Positions 54,887-63,781 are shown, numbered from the stretch's first letter. The stretch: 64,000 bases of DNA from CAYJBH01 sp964370605 (GCA_964370605.1 CAYJJX010000004.1:61165-125164); one strand, 5' to 3'. Translations and numbers: made by a program. The notes: generated by a model from the sequence alone, not told the origin.

Positions 54887-55924
54887 TCATCCGATCTTTT
54901 TGCGCAAATCTTCCAGCAAACGCTTTGCCTCCTCCTCTGAGTCGGCCTTTGCATTAATGACATAGTTGCGTTTTTGAGGTAGATCGCGTTTCATAAAATC
55001 CTCGTACCAGTCGGTCACAGATCCTTCGATAGACCAGTCACAGAATTTCACCACCGTTTCGTCATTTACCATATCGCAGACATCGTGTATTTTGTGGAAT
55101 GCGACATCAACCTCGATAGCATGAACAAATGGGTTTTCCGAGAAATCTTTGATGACATGGGGAGTTTGCCCGCAGTAGTGAATTCTTCCGCCATTCAAAA
55201 ATTTCATAAAGTCAAAGTCGAACTCTCGCACATATTCACGATAGTGCTCGGCAGAAATCATCTGCATACTGCAGTTTGAAATTCTCGCACCGCCTCGCCA
55301 ATATCCGGCGGCATCATAGAACCAGCCGTCCTCCGCTTTGGTGATATTACGTTTTGACTCGGTGATCCAGACCTTCATAAAGTCGTTCACCTTTGACAGC
55401 AGTTGTCTTGTGAAGTCGGGATCATCAAAGAAATCGAGGAAGATGTCGTTACCGCGAATGAGATGGGCACTGTTGAAAGCACTCTGCACATCGGGGTGTT
55501 GCAGTGGGAGTTCCTCCGGCTTGTTTGCCATGAAGTACTCCTGATATTCCAGCAGTTTTTCATTCCAATAGGAACTCATCGACGGCTTTTGAAGTACCGA
55601 TTCCATGTCGGTACTGTCGTGTAGAATATGATTTTTGCAGGCAGGGAGAGAGTCTTCAAGCACCATTAACTCGCAACCGAATGCCGCCGCAATCTGTCCT
55701 GTGCCGAAATTTATTCTAAGGTTTGCAAGAAAGTCATCACCGAGCTCCGAATGCTTTTTTGTAGCGACAAGTTGTGCTTCAAGCATTTTTGCCTTGTCTT
55801 CCACCATCTCTCGCCAGCTGTAAGGCAGTTTGATGGGGTAGTCCACCACCACTAACGGAGTACAGCCGGTGGGGTTTTCGAAAAGTGACTTGTATTTCTG
55901 CTCAATTATTTTAGAGTTAGTCAT
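54887..55924 (-). CDS. Uroporphyrinogen decarboxylase-like protein (URO-D superfamily)
   Basis: The 345-residue protein has the URO-D barrel with a GRIHYCGQTPHVIKDF motif (~residue 243-258) where His-x-Cys resembles the zinc/thiol site of cobalamin-dependent methyltransferases. Other recognisable parts are LRINFGTGQIAAAFGCE and SAEHYREYVREFDFDFM. True UroD residues are not convincing and no heme genes are near, so a methyltransferase (MtaA/CmuA-like) or related role is more likely. It is the second gene of a pair, 13 bases after the URO-D-like gene at 55938. Confidence 0.8.
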   Translation of the reverse strand: MTNSKIIEQKYKSLFENPTGCTPLVVVDYPIKLPYSWREMVEDKAKMLEAQLVATKKHSELGDDFLANLRINFGTGQIAAAFGCELMVLEDSLPACKNHILHDSTDMESVLQKPSMSSYWNEKLLEYQEYFMANKPEELPLQHPDVQSAFNSAHLIRGNDIFLDFFDDPDFTRQLLSKVNDFMKVWITESKRNITKAEDGWFYDAAGYWRGGARISNCSMQMISAEHYREYVREFDFDFMKFLNGGRIHYCGQTPHVIKDFSENPFVHAIEVDVAFHKIHDVCDMVNDETVVKFCDWSIEGSVTDWYEDFMKRDLPQKRNYVINAKADSEEEAKRLLEDLRKKIG

Positions 55925-55937
55925 TGATTTATCCTCG

Positions 55938-56948
55938 TTACCTTGTTATCTCTTGATATATTTCTCCTGCCTGCTTGAATCCATCGGTCATATCCTTGAG
56001 ATACTGGTTGGACATGCGAACCGCGAGAGGCTGAGGATAGGTCTTGGACATGAAACCACCCGTAGGAGTTGCAAGCTTTTCCACCATATAGCGAGTGCGT
56101 TGTTGAATTTCTTCTTTGCTAAAGTCCAATGTGGTTTGGATGTCGAGACCGCAGAAAAAACAGACCTTGCCTTTGAATCGCTCCGACAAAGCATCAATTC
56201 CCATATTGTCCTGTTGATCCATCTGGATCACGTCGAGACCGGTTTCGATATACATATCAAGTATGTCGACAATGTGTCCGCAGGTGTGGGAAAGGGTGTC
56301 AAGACCCAGGTCATGGGCGGTGTCGAACATCTTTTTATAAAGTGGGTAATATATCTCTTTCCAGTGTCTTGGGCTGATCATCATTCTATCCTGCAAACCC
56401 ATGTCCTCGATGAGAATAATCCCGTCCACACCGCAATCAGCAAGTTTTTTCACCACCTCGACGAGATAGTCGTTCAGCCTCGTGGTTATCTTGGTGAATT
56501 CTTCAGTGTTTCCGGCTACCTGCAACATGAAATCTTCAAAGCCGAACAGATGAATCATTATCTGGAATATACCACTCGGCATCATGGCGAGAATGTATTT
56601 GTCCTCGGTGTTTTCCGCAACGGTTTTTCGGATGCTCTCATAACGCTTGTCGTCAAGATAGTCGGGGAAAGTGACATCTTCAAAGGTCTCTTTGCCCTCC
56701 CAAGGGAAGGTGGTGGGCTCGCCAAAGGTTTCACCCATGCTCTTCCAAAGGCAACCCCACTCATCGATCTTATCACCGTCGGAATTAAATTCCACATGGT
56801 TTTCATCCTTGTCAAGAAAACACCAGATAAAATCATCGCCGTACTCTTCGTTCAGCGGAACAGGAGTTCTGTTAGAATCGAAGTTGTACGGCAGTCGGTC
56901 AGGAGAGTTGAAATGTATAGCACGTTTTACGCGTTCTTTTCCGGTCAT
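55938..56948 (-). CDS. Uroporphyrinogen decarboxylase-like protein, possible corrinoid methyltransferase
   Basis: The 336-residue protein begins TGKERVKRAIHFNSPDRLPY, the usual start of MtaA/CmuA-like URO-D proteins, and contains IILIEDMGLQDRMMISPRHW and the metal-site motif SHTCGHIVDIL (HxCG, ~residues 241-247). Members move methyl groups between corrinoid proteins and coenzymes or demethylate aryl/halo compounds. The partner at 54887 shares the fold at low identity. Corrinoid-binding protein genes are not adjacent, so the substrate is unknown. Minus-strand GGAAGG lies upstream of the ATG. Confidence 0.82.
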   Translation of the reverse strand: MTGKERVKRAIHFNSPDRLPYNFDSNRTPVPLNEEYGDDFIWCFLDKDENHVEFNSDGDKIDEWGCLWKSMGETFGEPTTFPWEGKETFEDVTFPDYLDDKRYESIRKTVAENTEDKYILAMMPSGIFQIMIHLFGFEDFMLQVAGNTEEFTKITTRLNDYLVEVVKKLADCGVDGIILIEDMGLQDRMMISPRHWKEIYYPLYKKMFDTAHDLGLDTLSHTCGHIVDILDMYIETGLDVIQMDQQDNMGIDALSERFKGKVCFFCGLDIQTTLDFSKEEIQQRTRYMVEKLATPTGGFMSKTYPQPLAVRMSNQYLKDMTDGFKQAGEIYQEITR

Positions 56949-57064
56949 GGTGACCTTCCTTTCAATTGTTAAAGTTAGTTTGAATTATCCCGTTACCGTA
57001 GATTATACACTATAAAATTCAAAACACAATAGCAAATTGAAAAAATGTTCCAATTTTTTTATTG

Positions 57065-58309
57065 CTATGCCATAAGTATCTTTTCTGTGGCACTGAGAAC
57101 CGCAAGACGTGAAGCGCCGAAGTTCAGCCCACCCTGCAAAAACGCAGTATAAGGTGGACGCAGTGGACCGTCGCAGGAAAGCTCGATACTGCTCCCTGCC
57201 GTGAAGGCACCTGCCGCCATGATCACCTCGTCATCATATCCCGGCATCGGCGCAGGAATGGGACAAACGAAACTGTCTATAGGGGAGGCTTGTTGAACTG
57301 CGACACAGATTGCCTGCAGCTTATTTGGACAAAGGGTGTCGATGGCGGTTAGAATATCGGCACGATCTTGGCGATAACCGGGTCTTGTCGCAAGGCCGCA
57401 CAGCTCGAACACACAGTCGGCATAAATAGAGGTTTTGACCGCCTCCGCCACGACAGCCGGGGCATAATAAAGTCCGAGATACAGCTCTCGAAGCACGCCG
57501 AGCGTACTGCCGATTTCGGCACCGATGCCCGGCACGGTCAGGCGAAACGCCGCACGTTCCACCGCCTTTGTTTTGCCGGCGATATAGCCGCCGGAAGAGG
57601 CGATTCCACCGCCGGCATTTTTTATCAGTGATCCTGCGATGAGGTCGGCACCAACCATAGTCGGCTCGGTGTTCTCGACAAACTCACCATAGCAGTTATC
57701 CACAAAGACATATATATTTCGGTCGACCGCCTTCACCGTGTCGATAGCTTTTTTCAGCTGCGCATTAGTCAGCGATGCACGTGAGCTGTAACCGCAACTC
57801 TTTTGCAGGGCAACGACGGTGACATCACCTTTTTTGCAGCGGTTTTTTAATGCATCAAGATCAACCTCGTTTGCTTTGAGTTCCAACTCTTCATAGAGGA
57901 CGCCAAAATCGGCAAGTGATCCTGTCTCGTCCCCTTTTTTTCCGATAACCTTGTGTAGCGTGTCGTACGGCCTGCCGGTGGCATAAAGCAGTGTGTCGCC
58001 CGGTCGAAGCAGACCGAAGAGCGCCACCGAGATGGCATGGGTGCCGCTCGCAAAGTTGTGGCGAAGCAAAGCCGCCTCTGCCCCCATAACCGAGGCGAAA
58101 ACCCGATCCAAAATGTCACGGCCGATGTCGTCATAGCCGTAACCGCTCGTGCCGACAAGATGGGCGGTGGACACATTGTTTTCTATAAAAGCGCAAAGCA
58201 TACGCTCTTGATTTTTGAGTTTTATCTGCTCAATCCTGTCAAAATATGGACGAGTCAGCCGTAGTGCCTGCTCGTCCAGTTCCCTTGTTTTTTGTGAAAA
58301 GTTAAACAT
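57065..58309 (-). CDS. PLP-dependent lyase of the aluminium-resistance/methionine gamma-lyase family
   Basis: The 414-residue fold-type I PLP enzyme has HLVGTSGYGYDDIGRD (~residues 51-66), FASGTHAISVALFGLLRPGD (cofactor-binding Gly-Thr loop), VFVDNCYGEFVE (Asp to the pyridine N) and GSLIKNAGGGIASSGGYIAG with the Schiff-base Lys near residue 230. This belongs to the group annotated as cystathionine beta-lyase family proteins involved in aluminium resistance. It probably handles sulfur amino acids. murD begins 8 bases upstream on the same strand. Confidence 0.87.
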   Translation of the reverse strand: MFNFSQKTRELDEQALRLTRPYFDRIEQIKLKNQERMLCAFIENNVSTAHLVGTSGYGYDDIGRDILDRVFASVMGAEAALLRHNFASGTHAISVALFGLLRPGDTLLYATGRPYDTLHKVIGKKGDETGSLADFGVLYEELELKANEVDLDALKNRCKKGDVTVVALQKSCGYSSRASLTNAQLKKAIDTVKAVDRNIYVFVDNCYGEFVENTEPTMVGADLIAGSLIKNAGGGIASSGGYIAGKTKAVERAAFRLTVPGIGAEIGSTLGVLRELYLGLYYAPAVVAEAVKTSIYADCVFELCGLATRPGYRQDRADILTAIDTLCPNKLQAICVAVQQASPIDSFVCPIPAPMPGYDDEVIMAAGAFTAGSSIELSCDGPLRPPYTAFLQGGLNFGASRLAVLSATEKILMA

Positions 58310-58317
58310 TGATTCCT

Positions 58318-59682
58318 TTACAGTGAGTTTACGATTTCCTTGAAGTGTTCGCCGCGTTTTTCGAAGTTCTCATAGAGGTCAAAGCTTGCCGAGGCAGGGG
58401 AGAGGATAATGATATCGCCTCGTGCGGACGCATCGACAGCAAGTTTTACCGCCTGCTCCATTGTGGTTGCTCGAAAGATGGGAAGTGATTCGGGATCATA
58501 GTCGGCGAGTGCGACCAATTCGCGTTCGATCAGCGGACCGGTATGTCCCATAAGCACCACCGCCTTAGCGTGTTTTATCAATTCCGGTGCGAGCGGAGCA
58601 TAGGATATTTTTTTGTCGTAGCCGCCTGCAATGACTATCTGTTTTTGATCAAAAGAATGTAGTCCTGCGATGACTCTAGTGGGAGAACTCGCGATTGAAT
58701 TGTTATAGAATCGCACACCGCCAAGTTCACGTACCGGCTCGATTCGGTGCTCAACACCGACGAACTCTCGGGCGGTGTTGGCCATGGTTTCGATGGAGAC
58801 ATCGTCTGCCACGGCTGCACATGCCGCCAGCATATTTTCGATGTTGTGCCGTCCCGGCATCTTTATTTCAGCGGCAGGAAGTACCGAGCACTTTTGGCAG
58901 TTCAAGTTAAGTGTCAGCACATCATTTTCAAGATAAGTGCCATCCTTTTGAGGAACTGTCAAAGAAAAGAAACGTATGTTTTCAGCCGAGTTTTCAAAGC
59001 TCCGAGACAGCTCGTTATCGTAACCGAGCACCGCGAAACCACCCGGTCGAAGATTCATTATGTTTCTTTTTGCCTCTATGTATTCTTCCATGTCGGCGTG
59101 ATGGTCAAGGTGGTTAGGAGTGATATTGGTCACGACGGCGACATCGACACTTTGTTTCATCGACATAAGCTGAAAGCTGGAAAGCTCACAGACTACGACA
59201 TCGTCCTTTTGTACCTCATCGATAATCGGCAACATGGAACGGCCGATATTGCCGCCGAGATGCACATTTTTTCCGCTTCTCATCAGCATATCTGCGATTA
59301 GGCTGGTGGTTGTTGTCTTGCCGTCCGATCCGGTTACGGCATAGATTTTTGCTTCGCACAACTCAATAAACGTTTCAATCTCACTTGTAACCGTTGCACC
59401 GCGCTCAATGGCTTGCTTGATGGACGGCTCACTCGACATAAAACCGGGTGTGCGAAAAATCACATCGGCAGTTTCGAGCCCAGCGAGGTAGTTGTCGCCG
59501 AGAAAGAGTTCCAGTGCACTCGTGTCAAGATTCTTGATTTCAGTCTTTTTGTCGCAAAGTCGCACCCTTGCACCCAACTTTACAAAAAGCGGTATAAGGT
59601 CACGATGCGCTACACCTGCGCCGATAAATGCAACGGTCTTATCGCCCAGAGAGGCGACGTATTCTAATAGTTTTGAAGACAT
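58318..59682 (-). CDS. murD: UDP-N-acetylmuramoylalanine--D-glutamate ligase
   Basis: MurD adds D-Glu to UDP-MurNAc-L-Ala in peptidoglycan precursor synthesis. The 454-residue product has a Rossmann-like N-terminal domain (KTVAFIGAGVAHRDLIPLF), ATP loop YAVTGSDGKTTTTSLIADML (~residues 106-125), ITPNHLDHHADMEEY, GRHNIENMLAACA, HRIEPVRELGGVRFYNNS and VILLSPASASFD-like end. The ATG at 59682 follows GAAAGGGACAAC. It stands apart from other mur genes, paired with a PLP lyase instead of the usual division cluster. Confidence 0.94.
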   Translation of the reverse strand: MSSKLLEYVASLGDKTVAFIGAGVAHRDLIPLFVKLGARVRLCDKKTEIKNLDTSALELFLGDNYLAGLETADVIFRTPGFMSSEPSIKQAIERGATVTSEIETFIELCEAKIYAVTGSDGKTTTTSLIADMLMRSGKNVHLGGNIGRSMLPIIDEVQKDDVVVCELSSFQLMSMKQSVDVAVVTNITPNHLDHHADMEEYIEAKRNIMNLRPGGFAVLGYDNELSRSFENSAENIRFFSLTVPQKDGTYLENDVLTLNLNCQKCSVLPAAEIKMPGRHNIENMLAACAAVADDVSIETMANTAREFVGVEHRIEPVRELGGVRFYNNSIASSPTRVIAGLHSFDQKQIVIAGGYDKKISYAPLAPELIKHAKAVVLMGHTGPLIERELVALADYDPESLPIFRATTMEQAVKLAVDASARGDIIILSPASASFDLYENFEKRGEHFKEIVNSL

Positions 59683-59711
59683 GTTGTCCCTTTCGTGATG
59701 GGAAAAGCTAT

Positions 59712-60563
59712 CTATTTTGTTTGGATGAATTTTTTTATCTCGTCTATTCGTTCTTGACACTCGTTGTAACCAAGACGATATAACGCCATTAATTTTATAG
59801 GGTCGCGTTCGGTGCGCTCAACACCCATTGTGGATGCAGGGCGCATGACCAATGCCTGTCCGGAATCGACTTCCCTTTCGACCAATCGGAGCTGTTCGTT
59901 GTAGACATCGGCGCGTTTCGCCGCCGCGCGAAGAAGACGCGGAAAATGCTTGTATTTCAGTCGCCCGATCACGGAACTTGCGTTTCCTTGAGGTTTTTTG
60001 AGATAGCCGATAGGTCGAGTAAGGATAACGACATTTTTTTCGTTGCCGTAATCGATTGAGTGTTTCAGTGGGATGGGATCGGTTATTCCACCATCGAGGT
60101 GGGGGACACCGTCCAGAAAGACGGGTTTTGTAACAACCGGCAATGAACAGGAGGCCATGACATAGTGATAATCGTTGTCCATGTCGTTCACGTCAAAATA
60201 GTTCGGTGCACCGGTGATACAGTTGGTGGTTACCGTGACCATTTTTGATTTTGAGTTTTTGAACGTCTCGTTGTCGAAGGGGAAATATTTTTCCGGAATA
60301 ACCTTGAATGCAAAATCCATCTTGAACATGTCCTCGGTAAAGATTCCCATCATGTCGAGATAACGCTTGTCGTGGCAAAATTTGACATTAATATTAAAGC
60401 TGCGTCGAGGCTGTTTTGAGATAAAAGATACCCCGTTAGCCGCTCCGGCGGACACGGCATAGACGTGGTCAAACTCGATGTTATTATTTAACAGACAATC
60501 CAGCACGCCGGAACTGTAAACTCCTCGCATGCCACCGCCTTCAAGTATCAGCCCGACTCCCAT
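59712..60563 (-). CDS. Patatin-like phospholipase family protein
   Basis: The 283-residue protein has the Ser-Asp dyad fold: GVGLILEGGGMRGVYSSGVL (oxyanion Gly-rich loop), VYAVSAGAANG with the nucleophile Ser (~residue 38) in a G/AxSxG setting, and PHLDGGITDPIP with the catalytic Asp. These lipid acyl hydrolases (RssA/YjjU-like) act on phospholipids or acylglycerols; the physiological substrate is unknown. AAGGAGAAG precedes the start. It is 29 bases upstream of the murD start, on the same strand. Confidence 0.88.
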   Translation of the reverse strand: MGVGLILEGGGMRGVYSSGVLDCLLNNNIEFDHVYAVSAGAANGVSFISKQPRRSFNINVKFCHDKRYLDMMGIFTEDMFKMDFAFKVIPEKYFPFDNETFKNSKSKMVTVTTNCITGAPNYFDVNDMDNDYHYVMASCSLPVVTKPVFLDGVPHLDGGITDPIPLKHSIDYGNEKNVVILTRPIGYLKKPQGNASSVIGRLKYKHFPRLLRAAAKRADVYNEQLRLVEREVDSGQALVMRPASTMGVERTERDPIKLMALYRLGYNECQERIDEIKKFIQTK

Positions 60564-60660
60564 TATTATAACTTCTCCTTAAAATACAAATTCTATCCGA
60601 TATTATACTATATGAACCGTAAGAATTCAATAGAAATTCGTCGCAATTTTTAACTTTGTA

Positions 60661-60689
60661 TTGATTATTTCACATTGTTTTGATATAAT
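60661..60689 (+). promoter_or_regulatory. Promoter of the small cysteine protein gene
   Basis: TTGATT (60661-60666), 17-base spacer, TATAAT (60684-60689), 34 bases before the start codon. Confidence 0.55.
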
Positions 60690-60723
60690 AACCCTATTAC
60701 GTTTATAGAGGAAGTGATATATC

Positions 60724-61020
60724 ATGTTACAAAATTGGAATGTCGATAAATCCCAGATAGCCGCACAACAAGAGGCGCTTAAGAAAAAATGTAACTTTGT
60801 TTACGTCGGACACGGACCAAAGGCGACCGGACTGTTTTCAAAAGAGTTCAAGCGCAAGCCGGGCCTTTATGCACGCTGTACCCAGTGTGGCTACTACCTT
60901 CCGCTGGACGGCAACGGAACCGAAGACTGCGTCTGTGGAAACCTGCACCGTGACAGTCAAAAGCTCAAATCAGAGATGAGCCCGAACGAGGTAGAAATCT
61001 TTAAGGCACAAAGCAAATAA
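60724..61020 (+). CDS. Small cysteine-rich protein, probable zinc ribbon
   Basis: The 98-residue protein has CTQCGYYLPLDGNGTEDCVCG (quoted as CTQCGYY and DCVCG), a CxxC...CxC arrangement (~residues 57-77) suggesting one zinc site, between helical ends (SQIAAQQEALKKKC; SPNEVEIFKAQSK). I recognise no family. AGAGGAAGTGATAT lies upstream of the ATG, and it has its own promoter and terminator, so it is a stand-alone, probably well expressed gene. Confidence 0.65.
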   Translation: MLQNWNVDKSQIAAQQEALKKKCNFVYVGHGPKATGLFSKEFKRKPGLYARCTQCGYYLPLDGNGTEDCVCGNLHRDSQKLKSEMSPNEVEIFKAQSK

Positions 61021-61081
61021 CATGAACCGGATAGTGAGCTTTTCGAAAGCAAACACGTTTTCACAATCTAAAACAGCCATG

Positions 61082-61113
61082 CCCGACCCACTTAGTGCAG
61101 GTCGGGTTTCTTG
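61082..61113 (+). terminator. Terminator after the small cysteine protein gene
   Basis: CCCGACC / GGTCGGG (7-bp GC-rich stem, 11-base loop) is followed by TTTCTTGTT, 62 bases beyond the stop. Confidence 0.7.
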
Positions 61114-61153
61114 TTGCAAAAATTTGACCGAATTGGTCAAACGGTCGAATTCG

Positions 61154-61363
61154 TCACTCCGATTCATTTTCTTTTTGACTGGATTCGATACGATTTTTCC
61201 GGCTATCGTAGTCAGAGTATCTTTTTTTGACCGCATCGGTCAGTAAGTATTCGATCTGACCGTTTACCGAGCGGAACTCGTCCTCCGCCATTCTCATGAC
61301 CATGTCATAGAGTTTTGGCGGAAGACGGAGCAGAATTTGCTTTTTGCTTTCCTTCTCAGGCAT
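61154..61363 (-). CDS. Arc/ribbon-helix-helix-like small protein
   Basis: The 69-residue product begins KKQILLRLPPKLYDMVMRMA, the beta-strand plus helix of ribbon-helix-helix proteins, followed by FRSVNGQIEYLLTDAV. A charged tail follows. Such proteins bind DNA as dimers, often as repressors or antitoxins; no toxin is adjacent. It lies 18 bases downstream of the SPFH gene on the same strand, an arrangement suggesting that it belongs to the SPFH transcription unit. Confidence 0.75.
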   Translation of the reverse strand: MPEKESKKQILLRLPPKLYDMVMRMAEDEFRSVNGQIEYLLTDAVKKRYSDYDSRKNRIESSQKENESE

Positions 61364-61381
61364 ATCGACCTTTCTTGTGTC

Positions 61382-62347
61382 TTAATATATGCTACCGCTG
61401 TTCACAACAGGTTGCGTGTCCTTGTTTGCGCAGAGTACAACCAAAAGGTTGGAGACCATTGCTGCTTTGCGTTCCTCGTCCAACTCTACAAGACCATCAT
61501 TCTCAAGCTGAGTGAGAGCCATCTTGACCATTCCGACGGCGCCTTCGACAATCTGTTGTCTTGCATCTATTATAGCCTTTGCCTGTTGACGTTGCAACAT
61601 TGCGGCGGCAATCTCTTGCGCGTAGGCGAGATGTGCGATCCTAGCTTCTAAAATCTCGATTCCGGCAAAGTCTACACGACCTTGAAGATCTTTTTTCAGC
61701 ACTTCAGCAACCTCGGTACTGCTACCACGAAGTGAAAATTCGTCTTCGTCACCCGATATATCATATGGAAACTGGCGTGCCACTTGGCGTATCGAGGCGT
61801 CCGATTGAGTGGAAACATATTGTGCATAGTTATCCACTTCAAAAACAGCCTTTGTGGCATTAACTACACGGTAGATCACAATAACACCGATCTCGATAGG
61901 ATTACCGTCGTTATCGTTAACTTTTTGCTTCTCATTGTTGAGGGTGACCGCCTTGGTCGATACCTTTTTGCCTGGCGGCATCGGTATGCTGGTGCCATTT
62001 GACGTGACGGTCACCGAGCCAAACGGTTGCACAGAGGGGTTGAATATGTTACAAAATGGATTGATATAGAAAAAGCCGGGCTTTGATATTGTGCCATAAT
62101 AGTTGCCGAAAAGCAGATATACCGCCGCTTCATTTGGACTGATGACCTTTAACCCTGAAAGCATGATGACGGCTACGCTGAAGATAATTGAACCGCCGAC
62201 TATCATGAAAACATTCGTCATGATAATCCCCATGACAAAAACAAAAGTAGTGCCCAAAATTGCCAGCAATAAAAGAATAAGTGCTGCCACTCCGGAAAAT
62301 GGGTTTAAAAGTTTTTCTTTACCATAGTTGTTTTGTTGAGTTTCCAT
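61382..62347 (-). CDS. SPFH/band 7 domain membrane protein
   Basis: The ~321-residue protein has two close N-terminal membrane segments (~residues 20-62, AALILLLLAILGTTFVFVMG and a second), then the SPFH domain (SPNEAAVYLLFGNYYGT, FYINPFCN, IEIGVIVIYRVV, VDFAGIEILEARIAHLAYA, quoted in parts) and a helical end with QRQQAKAIIDAR. SPFH proteins oligomerise at membrane microdomains and affect protease or lipid organisation. ATG 62347 follows GAAAGGAATGG. An Arc-like gene follows. Confidence 0.87.
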   Translation of the reverse strand: METQQNNYGKEKLLNPFSGVAALILLLLAILGTTFVFVMGIIMTNVFMIVGGSIIFSVAVIMLSGLKVISPNEAAVYLLFGNYYGTISKPGFFYINPFCNIFNPSVQPFGSVTVTSNGTSIPMPPGKKVSTKAVTLNNEKQKVNDNDGNPIEIGVIVIYRVVNATKAVFEVDNYAQYVSTQSDASIRQVARQFPYDISGDEDEFSLRGSSTEVAEVLKKDLQGRVDFAGIEILEARIAHLAYAQEIAAAMLQRQQAKAIIDARQQIVEGAVGMVKMALTQLENDGLVELDEERKAAMVSNLLVVLCANKDTQPVVNSGSIY

Positions 62348-62530
62348 CTGTTTTCCATTCCTTTCTCGAATGTAGACTAGTTTAGTTTTTAAACTGTTTT
62401 GATCAATCACCGATTGTGATATCATTATGATATCATTTTAATATATGATTGTCAATACTCTTTTTCAAAAAATGTATTAGTGACACAATTGCGGTAATAA
62501 TACTATAAAAGAAAAAAGGGGCAACAAGGA

Positions 62531-63745
62531 ATGAGGGTTTTAAAGAAGATAACGATCACATTGACGATGGCTGTTTTGTCGGTTGCAGTGCTGGCAACTT
62601 TTGCTGTAATATATACAAATATGCAGTTGCCGGAGAGCTTCACTGTTGTGGGTGAAGAACTTGAAATAGCACATATGCCATATCTAACCGCAACGAAGTC
62701 GGTCGGTGAAACGGTAGAGGCGGCATCGGGAGAGACGAGTTCGTATAATGCACAGCTTAACCTTTTTGGAATACTGCCTGTAAAGACGGTACGCGTCATG
62801 TCTATTGAACGGCAGACGCTCACCGCTCTCGGCACACCTTTTGGGGTGAAAATGTTTGCAGATGGTGTAATGGTGGTCGGATTTTCTGACATTCCGACTT
62901 CAACCGGATACAAGAACCCCGGCAAACTTGCGGGACTAAAACTCGGCGATGTCATTGTTTCGATAGGCGACGAAAAGATGGTGGCCAACAGTGATGTCGG
63001 CGAGGCGATAGCCGGTTCGGACGGAGTCCCCATTGAGGTAATATACAAAAGAGACGGTGAGCAAAAGAGCTGTATTATAACCGCCGTTAGGGACGAGATC
63101 GGTGGAGAGTATCGCAGTGGGGTTTGGGTACGTGACTCGTCTGCCGGAATCGGAACGTTGACCTTTGCCGATAATGAAAATATGATTTTTGGTGGCTTGG
63201 GACATCCGGTAAGCGACACTGATACGGGGCAAGCGATCGAGCTTTTGAGCGGAGAAATTGTACCGGTCACGATTTCGGGAGCGACTGCAGGGCGCCCGGG
63301 CACGGCAGGAGAGCTCAGGGGAGAATTTGCGGGCGATATTACCTTGGGTGAAGTGCTCCGAAATGACAATACGGGAGTATACGGTGAACTTTTTTCACAT
63401 TTGGAAGGTGATGACTATGAGGTGGCAACACCGTCCGAGACGGTGACAGGAACTGCGACAATACTCGCCACTGTAGATAGTGAAGGAGCAAAGCCGTACC
63501 GAATCGACATCGAGAGGGTTTTTCATGCAAATGACGACTTTACCAAAAACATGGTTGTAAGGATTACAGACCAAGAATTGCTAGAAAAAACCGGTGGAAT
63601 AGTTCAGGGGATGTCAGGGAGTCCGATTTTGCAAAACGGGAGACTTATCGGAGCTGTCACCCATGTTTTCGTGAATGACCCAACAAGGGGGTACGGAATT
63701 TTTATTGAAAATATGCTTGAGAGTGCGGAAAATATAGCAGAATAA
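62531..63745 (+). CDS. spoIVB: Stage IV sporulation protein B (SpoIVB peptidase)
   Basis: SpoIVB is a serine peptidase made in the forespore; it crosses to the intermembrane space and cleaves SpoIVFA, triggering pro-sigma-K processing. The 404-residue product has an N-terminal membrane anchor (~8-28), a PDZ domain (GFSDIPTSTGYKNPGKLAGL, quoted in part, KLGDVIVSIGDEKM, ~110-170), and the S55 peptidase domain with His225 in GGLGHPVSD, GMSGSPILQNGRLIGAVTH (catalytic Ser) and FVNDPTRGYGIF (catalytic-site Asp). GGGGCAACAAGG-like purine run precedes the ATG. A compound hairpin terminates it. This is the clearest marker of endospore formation here. Confidence 0.95.
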   Translation: MRVLKKITITLTMAVLSVAVLATFAVIYTNMQLPESFTVVGEELEIAHMPYLTATKSVGETVEAASGETSSYNAQLNLFGILPVKTVRVMSIERQTLTALGTPFGVKMFADGVMVVGFSDIPTSTGYKNPGKLAGLKLGDVIVSIGDEKMVANSDVGEAIAGSDGVPIEVIYKRDGEQKSCIITAVRDEIGGEYRSGVWVRDSSAGIGTLTFADNENMIFGGLGHPVSDTDTGQAIELLSGEIVPVTISGATAGRPGTAGELRGEFAGDITLGEVLRNDNTGVYGELFSHLEGDDYEVATPSETVTGTATILATVDSEGAKPYRIDIERVFHANDDFTKNMVVRITDQELLEKTGGIVQGMSGSPILQNGRLIGAVTHVFVNDPTRGYGIFIENMLESAENIAE

Positions 63746-63751
63746 TCGTAG

Positions 63752-63770
63752 GGGCGAGCTTTGCTCGTCC
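63752..63770. repeat. REP-like hairpin after spoIVB
   Basis: GGGCGAGC-TTT-GCTCGTCC is an 8-bp stem (one G-U pair) starting seven bases after the stop, preceded by TCGTAGG. It resembles the palindrome in the transposase remnant at 47695-47716. Confidence 0.5.
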
Positions 63771-63781
63771 GAAAAATAAGC

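Noticed and set aside
54887..56948. Genuine uroporphyrinogen decarboxylases (HemE) for heme synthesis
   Set aside because: No other heme genes are near. There are two dissimilar copies in tandem, and the HxCG motif points to the methyltransferase branch of the superfamily.
55869..56972. Plus-strand open frame of 367 codons
   Set aside because: It is antisense to the URO-D-like gene at 55938-56948, which has clear family motifs.
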